DNA from: Salinimicrobium profundisediminis
GTDB taxonomy: Bacteria > Bacteroidota > Bacteroidia > Flavobacteriales > Flavobacteriaceae
Reading direction: 5' to 3'
Length of the DNA stretch: 64,000 nt
Assembly (NCBI RefSeq): GCF_026241755.1
Contig: NZ_JAPJDA010000013.1
Span: 1 to 64,000, forward strand
The notes beneath the pieces are model-generated. The model was not told the origin of the DNA, did not search any database, and was given only the letters and a program-made list of their open reading frames with translations. Below are positions 60,251-64,000 of this stretch, in pieces. Every line of letters starts with the position of its first letter. The stretch's first letter is position 1. The position numbers were made by a program, and so were the translations under genes.

Positions 60251-62650
60251 TTAGTTTTGTTGATATTGAATCACTTTAGTTGATTTATTGGAAATTGTAA
60301 AAGATTGTTTCTTAAATTGAATTTTTATGTCGGATTCAACTTCATCCAGAGGCTCTATTCGACAACTATTGGCCGAAAAGTTTAACTGTAACCATACACC
60401 TCTATAATTGATCTTCATACTGAGGGAATTTATCTCTTTGGGTAATTGGGGATTTAGCCAAAGCACATCATTTCGGATCTCCAAACCTGTAAAACACCTT
60501 TGTACAATATCTATGGTACCTGCCATAGCGCCCAGATGTATACCCTCGGGTGTGGTGCCGCCCTGCACATCTTCAAAATCACTAACAAGTGCCTCTCTGA
60601 AACAATGCCAAGCACATTTACGATCGGATCTGGCCACAACCCAGGACCGGACTATACGGCTAAGAGTAGAACCATCTGAGGTGCGGGTACCGTAGTATTT
60701 AATGTTATCAGGAATGTTGGATGGAGTGAAATCATACCCTAAACCTTTGAATAGCAGTACTAATTGTTCAGAAGAAAAAAGGTAAAAGAGCATAAGCACA
60801 TCTGCCTGCTTGGAAGCCTTGTAGCGATTAACAGAGTCACCCTCGGCATCTAATATTCTGTCAAGCCGGTGAATATCGTTGTACTTCTTTCGATAGGCTT
60901 CCCATTCGAAATCCTCCAACTGTTCATAACCCTCAAACTGGGCGATAATTCCTTCTTCAATAAACGGAATATATAATTTGCTTCCTATTTCTTTCCATTT
61001 TTCCAACTCCCTGTCATCCAACTGCAGCTCTTGTTTTAAAACATCCCGACGGGTAATTCCAATTAAATCAAATGCTTTTAAAGAATGGGAGAAAAGCCAG
61101 GAAGCCATGACATTGGTGTATGCATTGTTATTTATTCCCGGTCTGTCACTTCCAGGATAGGCGGTATGGAATTCGTCGGGGCCTACTACTTTTCTTATTT
61201 CGTAACGCTGTTTTGAATCGCTCCAGCTGGCCAGTCCGGTAAAGAGACGAGCGATTTCAATGAGCATCTCAGCACCGTAGAATTTCATGAAGTTTTTATC
61301 TGCCGTCACTTCATAATATTGCCAGATATTATAAGCTATAGAGAGATTAACATGACGCTGGAGGTATGTATTGTCTGGAACCCATTGTCCAGATTTCGGA
61401 TTTAAATGAACCACCTGGCTTTCTTCCCGTCCATTGCTTCCGCTTTGCCAGGGGAACATAGCTCCATCATAACCTTCCCTTTTAGCGAGTTTTTTAGCTT
61501 CTTCTAAGCGTTTATATCGATAGAGGAGCAGGGAACGGGTAAGGTCAGGTAGGCGGTAATTAAGAATTGGGAATATGAATAACTCATCCCAGAAAATATG
61601 GCCACGATAAGCCTCTCCATGCCAACCTCGCGCCGGTAATCCAACATCCCGACCAATGGTAAGTTTAGAAGCCGTTTGAAGCAAATGAAAAATATGTAAT
61701 CTGAGGAGGAGCTGAGAGTTTCCCGATGCATTGACGAAAATATCAAACTTGTTCCACAATCTTTTCCAGGCTTCAGAATGTCTTCTTTTTACAACAGAAA
61801 AATCTGCCTGACCATTTACTTGCTTCAAAGCATCGTTGAGCGGTTCACTTATTGCATCGTCTTTGGAGGTAAAAAGGGACACCGTTTTTTCTATAGAAAC
61901 TTGTTCTCCCAGAGTCACGTGAAAAGTGAATATTTCACCAATTACCTCTTTTTCCCGAAAAAACTTTCGTATTACATCCAGCTTTTGAGTTTTAGAAAAA
62001 ATAACGCATTTGGCTGCCTGAGCCATATAGAGGAGGGATTGATTCGTTTGAACCAGAATGTAAATGGCATTTTCTGCTTCTCCTTTTTTAATTATTTTTA
62101 GATGCTGATTCTTTAAAGGTTTATATCGTTTTACGCCCTCATTTTTTGTTGATCCGTCAAGGGTAGAGCGTACTTCTACCATTCCGGACCAGTTTACCAG
62201 CACAAAATCCCATTTTATGGCGGCAAGGTGAGGATTATCCATACTTACCAGTCTTGTACTGATAATCCTTGTTTCCCGCTGTTGTTCATCGATGAAGTGC
62301 ATCTCCCTTCTCAGGATACCTGCAGAGATATCAAGTTCCTGAACATAATTTAAGACCTGTTTTTTTTCTAACTGAAACCAATTCTTATCTCCTTCCAGCC
62401 TGAAGCTTAAGTGCAGCCAGTTAGGCCAATTAACCAGATCTTCATTTTCAATGGTCTTTCCTGCTATTTGTGATTTAAGCCTGTTGTAACCACCTGCCAG
62501 GTAAATGCCCGGGTAATGAGTGCCATCAGCTTTTGATTCTTCTGCTGCTCCCCTGGTGGCGAAATAGCCATTGCCAAGGGTACATAGAGCTTCCCGGAGA
62601 CCCTCTTGTTCTTTTCTTAAACCGTCATATTTCAGCTTCCAGTTTTGCAT
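60251..62650 (-). CDS. Glycoside hydrolase family 65 disaccharide phosphorylase
   Basis: A 799-residue GH65 enzyme, cytoplasmic, that splits an alpha-linked disaccharide (maltose, kojibiose or trehalose type) with phosphate. The catalytic general acid is E493 in VVGPDEFHTAYPG, followed by GINNNAYTN; the (alpha/alpha)6 barrel and the C-terminal beta domain are complete. A beta-phosphoglucomutase, often next to GH65, is not in this window. Specificity cannot be told from sequence. Confidence 0.92.
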   Translation of the reverse strand: MQNWKLKYDGLRKEQEGLREALCTLGNGYFATRGAAEESKADGTHYPGIYLAGGYNRLKSQIAGKTIENEDLVNWPNWLHLSFRLEGDKNWFQLEKKQVLNYVQELDISAGILRREMHFIDEQQRETRIISTRLVSMDNPHLAAIKWDFVLVNWSGMVEVRSTLDGSTKNEGVKRYKPLKNQHLKIIKKGEAENAIYILVQTNQSLLYMAQAAKCVIFSKTQKLDVIRKFFREKEVIGEIFTFHVTLGEQVSIEKTVSLFTSKDDAISEPLNDALKQVNGQADFSVVKRRHSEAWKRLWNKFDIFVNASGNSQLLLRLHIFHLLQTASKLTIGRDVGLPARGWHGEAYRGHIFWDELFIFPILNYRLPDLTRSLLLYRYKRLEEAKKLAKREGYDGAMFPWQSGSNGREESQVVHLNPKSGQWVPDNTYLQRHVNLSIAYNIWQYYEVTADKNFMKFYGAEMLIEIARLFTGLASWSDSKQRYEIRKVVGPDEFHTAYPGSDRPGINNNAYTNVMASWLFSHSLKAFDLIGITRRDVLKQELQLDDRELEKWKEIGSKLYIPFIEEGIIAQFEGYEQLEDFEWEAYRKKYNDIHRLDRILDAEGDSVNRYKASKQADVLMLFYLFSSEQLVLLFKGLGYDFTPSNIPDNIKYYGTRTSDGSTLSRIVRSWVVARSDRKCAWHCFREALVSDFEDVQGGTTPEGIHLGAMAGTIDIVQRCFTGLEIRNDVLWLNPQLPKEINSLSMKINYRGVWLQLNFSANSCRIEPLDEVESDIKIQFKKQSFTISNKSTKVIQYQQN

Positions 62651-62815
62651 AGCTTCTATTTTTTTTAACTTTCTGACGATCTAAGTTTCTAGAGGCCGCC
62701 ATCACCTACATAACATTCTGATCATGTTTATAATACCATTAATTCTCCTTACAGTTAATACCTCTAAAGTTCATATTCCAATTGTTTCCAATATTTAATA
62801 GGTAATCTTTTTCTC

Positions 62816-63190
62816 TTAATGACTTACTCCAATAATCATAGCTGCCGTCATTCCTAAAACCATTACGATGCCGCCGACTGGAGCCAGGCCCATGTGCATC
62901 CAGTTTGTAGACCTTCTTTTTTGTTGGGATTTATGAAACTTTTCTGGATTCTTTCTAAAAACTGTCAGACATTGTTCAGAATCAAAATAGTGCGTGTTTT
63001 CCATGTATTTAAAGTTTATAGCACTTTTCTCGCTAACGACTACCCCACATACAGGATCCACGTGTTGACCTTGAGCTAAATCTATACGGCTGCTGCTACA
63101 AGAGGTGAAGGTGAGCAGGGCGGTAATCCAAATCAAGAGTATGATTAGAAAATTTCTTTTTCTGAGGGTGCTCGCAAAAATCGATTTCAT
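62816..63190 (-). CDS. YHS-domain lipoprotein
   Basis: A 124-residue putative lipoprotein with signal peptide ending in LTFTSCSSS, then a YHS metal-binding domain (HVDPVCGVVVSEKSAINF and HYFDSEQCLTVFRKNPEKF) with the two Cys typical of that fold, and a C-terminal hydrophobic helix (GGIVMVLGMTAAMIIGV). It probably handles a metal, copper or similar, in the periplasm. Confidence 0.85.
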   Translation of the reverse strand: MKSIFASTLRKRNFLIILLIWITALLTFTSCSSSRIDLAQGQHVDPVCGVVVSEKSAINFKYMENTHYFDSEQCLTVFRKNPEKFHKSQQKRRSTNWMHMGLAPVGGIVMVLGMTAAMIIGVSH

Positions 63191-63222
63191 CTTTTTATTT
63201 TTACTATTTTTTTATTCCACCA

Positions 63223-63390
63223 CTATAAGTACCAGTCTCTCAAAAATGCCATGGATAGAGCTAGAAGAAAGAGTATTACGAAAGCACATATTGCCAGAAA
63301 TTTATCACTCTTTTTGGCCTTGGAACGATACCGCTCTTTCTTTTTCTTTTTCTTTCTTGATTTTCTCCTTTGTTCCCTGTAAGATCTCAT
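63223..63390 (-). CDS. Small basic membrane protein
   Basis: A 55-residue frame with a very basic N-terminal half (MRSYREQRRKSRKKKKKK and on to residue 30) and one clear membrane helix (FLAICAFVILFLLALSMAF), ending RDWYL. This positive-inside layout is what is expected for a small inner-membrane protein. It lies 32 bases upstream of the YHS gene. No family recognised; an accidental frame in AT-rich sequence is possible. Confidence 0.45.
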   Translation of the reverse strand: MRSYREQRRKSRKKKKKKERYRSKAKKSDKFLAICAFVILFLLALSMAFLRDWYL

Positions 63391-63565
63391 GATAGAATTT
63401 TATGGTACTTATTATCTCTAATTAGTTCAAAATCTTCCTGATCCTTTTTCGAAAACTTTATTCAAAAAGTGCTGTTGTTCATACATTGTGCCTGCCAATG
63501 GGCCGGTAACCGATGTGGGGGAATGGGAAAAACCTCCGGCCCATTTATGCAGGCCTTAATATTAT

Positions 63566-64000
63566 CTAACTTCCAATTTTTCCTGTTTTCAAAGCTTTTT
63601 TGTATGTAGCTTCCGATTTGTAGTAGGCTACTTCGCCCTTTTTGTTTAGCAGGACAATAAAAGCTTCAGATTTGTCCACGGCCTCGCCGGTTACAGGATC
63701 AACAGCCACGCGGGCCGTTTCTTTTTCGTTAAGGGTGTCAACGCACATGTTACAACAGCCATAGTAGATCTTACCATTTACACCTATTGGAATCTGAATT
63801 TTGGCCATATATGCATCGTTGACCATACATACTAAATTATTTGGGATCTGATCTCCAATTTTATAATTGTGCTCTGCTTTCACAGTACTTTCTGCTACTT
63901 GATTAACCTCCGTTTGCGTTGTTTGCACTTTTTCTTTCTCTTGCGAATTACAACCGGACAAAAACATTGTACCTATTATCGCTAATGCGAAAATTTTTAT
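63566..64000 (-). CDS. Cys-rich lipoprotein, partial (start outside the window)
   Basis: The C-terminal 144 codons of a lipoprotein that begins beyond the window edge. The frame continues upstream of the first ATG to the edge with signal-like sequence IKIFALAIIGTMFLSGCNSQ, whose lipobox is LSGC. The mature part holds CMVNDAYMAK, a CC-x2-C cluster (YYGCCNMCVDTL) and a segment (EAFIVLLNKKGEVAYYKSEATYKKAL) like the metal-transfer domains of NosL and MlpB-like proteins. Metal binding, probably copper, is inferred. Confidence 0.7.
   Translation of the reverse strand: MKIFALAIIGTMFLSGCNSQEKEKVQTTQTEVNQVAESTVKAEHNYKIGDQIPNNLVCMVNDAYMAKIQIPIGVNGKIYYGCCNMCVDTLNEKETARVAVDPVTGEAVDKSEAFIVLLNKKGEVAYYKSEATYKKALKTGKIGS

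Noticed and set aside
63105-63392. 95-codon plus-strand frame
   Set aside because: Overlaps the YHS lipoprotein and the small basic membrane protein and looks like a Phe/Ser-rich shadow.
63400-63560. About 40-codon minus-strand frame ending in KVFEKGSGRF
   Set aside because: It opens just after a stop, has no good start, and matches no family I know; probably spacer after the lipoprotein gene.
1-64000. CRISPR array or insertion sequence
   Set aside because: No regularly spaced identical repeats with unique spacers and no transposase frame were seen; the tandem repeats found are short phrases.

Overview
The window looks like a chromosome segment of a marine-type Flavobacteriaceae (Bacteroidetes). 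This rests on several signs: promoters of the Bacteroidetes form TTG-N19-TAnnTTTG (clearest before the HU gene and the tRNA); six-domain ribosomal protein S1; DUF4290, START-like, YqgE and GIN-domain (DUF2807) proteins typical of the phylum; a TonB-dependent receptor with an N-terminal carboxypeptidase-like domain; and many A-rich leaders with little Shine-Dalgarno. The genus cannot be fixed from sequence alone.

Bases 1-36,300 are ordinary core genome. They hold redox enzymes and a macrodomain protein, rpsA, cmk and lon, then an ECF sigma / anti-sigma-like / two beta-repeat surface-protein operon. Next come an MFS transporter, an M48 lipoprotein protease, tandem msrB genes, lpdA, a MoxR-like ATPase with a VWA partner, aroQ, xerD, an aldo-keto reductase, an hpf-like gene, murA, recQ-fmt, HU, yqgE and a class IV aminotransferase. 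Intergenic spacers carry hairpin terminators, phrase-like tandem repeats and a recurring 17-bp near-palindrome CAAAAATGNCATTTTTG.

A tRNA-Met (36245-36321) marks the change to an accessory region that runs to the window end. Its left part is eroded. It has a 24-codon stump of a Cys-rich copper-binding gene that keeps its own terminator, a chimeric reading frame joining a beta-propeller lipoprotein to the end of a formate/nitrite transporter, and a gutted copper P-type ATPase gene (N- and C-terminal parts kept, the catalytic core deleted). Between these lie apparently intact genes: DUF2490 and DUF305 proteins, a TMEM220-like protein, a TonB receptor, a sugar dehydrogenase and an ion-channel-like protein.

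The right part (59191 down to 48453, minus strand) is a compact, tightly spaced set. In transcription order it encodes an archaeal-type (type II) GAPDH, an atypical PII protein, a tandem universal stress protein, an ATP-cone/Mrr-like nuclease, a beta-CASP metallo-beta-lactamase RNase-like protein, an archaeal-type AMP phosphorylase, a PRPP synthetase, two small unknowns, a CopB-type copper ATPase and a PRC-barrel protein. Upstream are three small membrane proteins and a GH65 disaccharide phosphorylase. I infer a transferable stress and metal island that couples RNA/nucleotide phosphorolysis to pentose-phosphate and triose metabolism. It is the most interesting system in the window.
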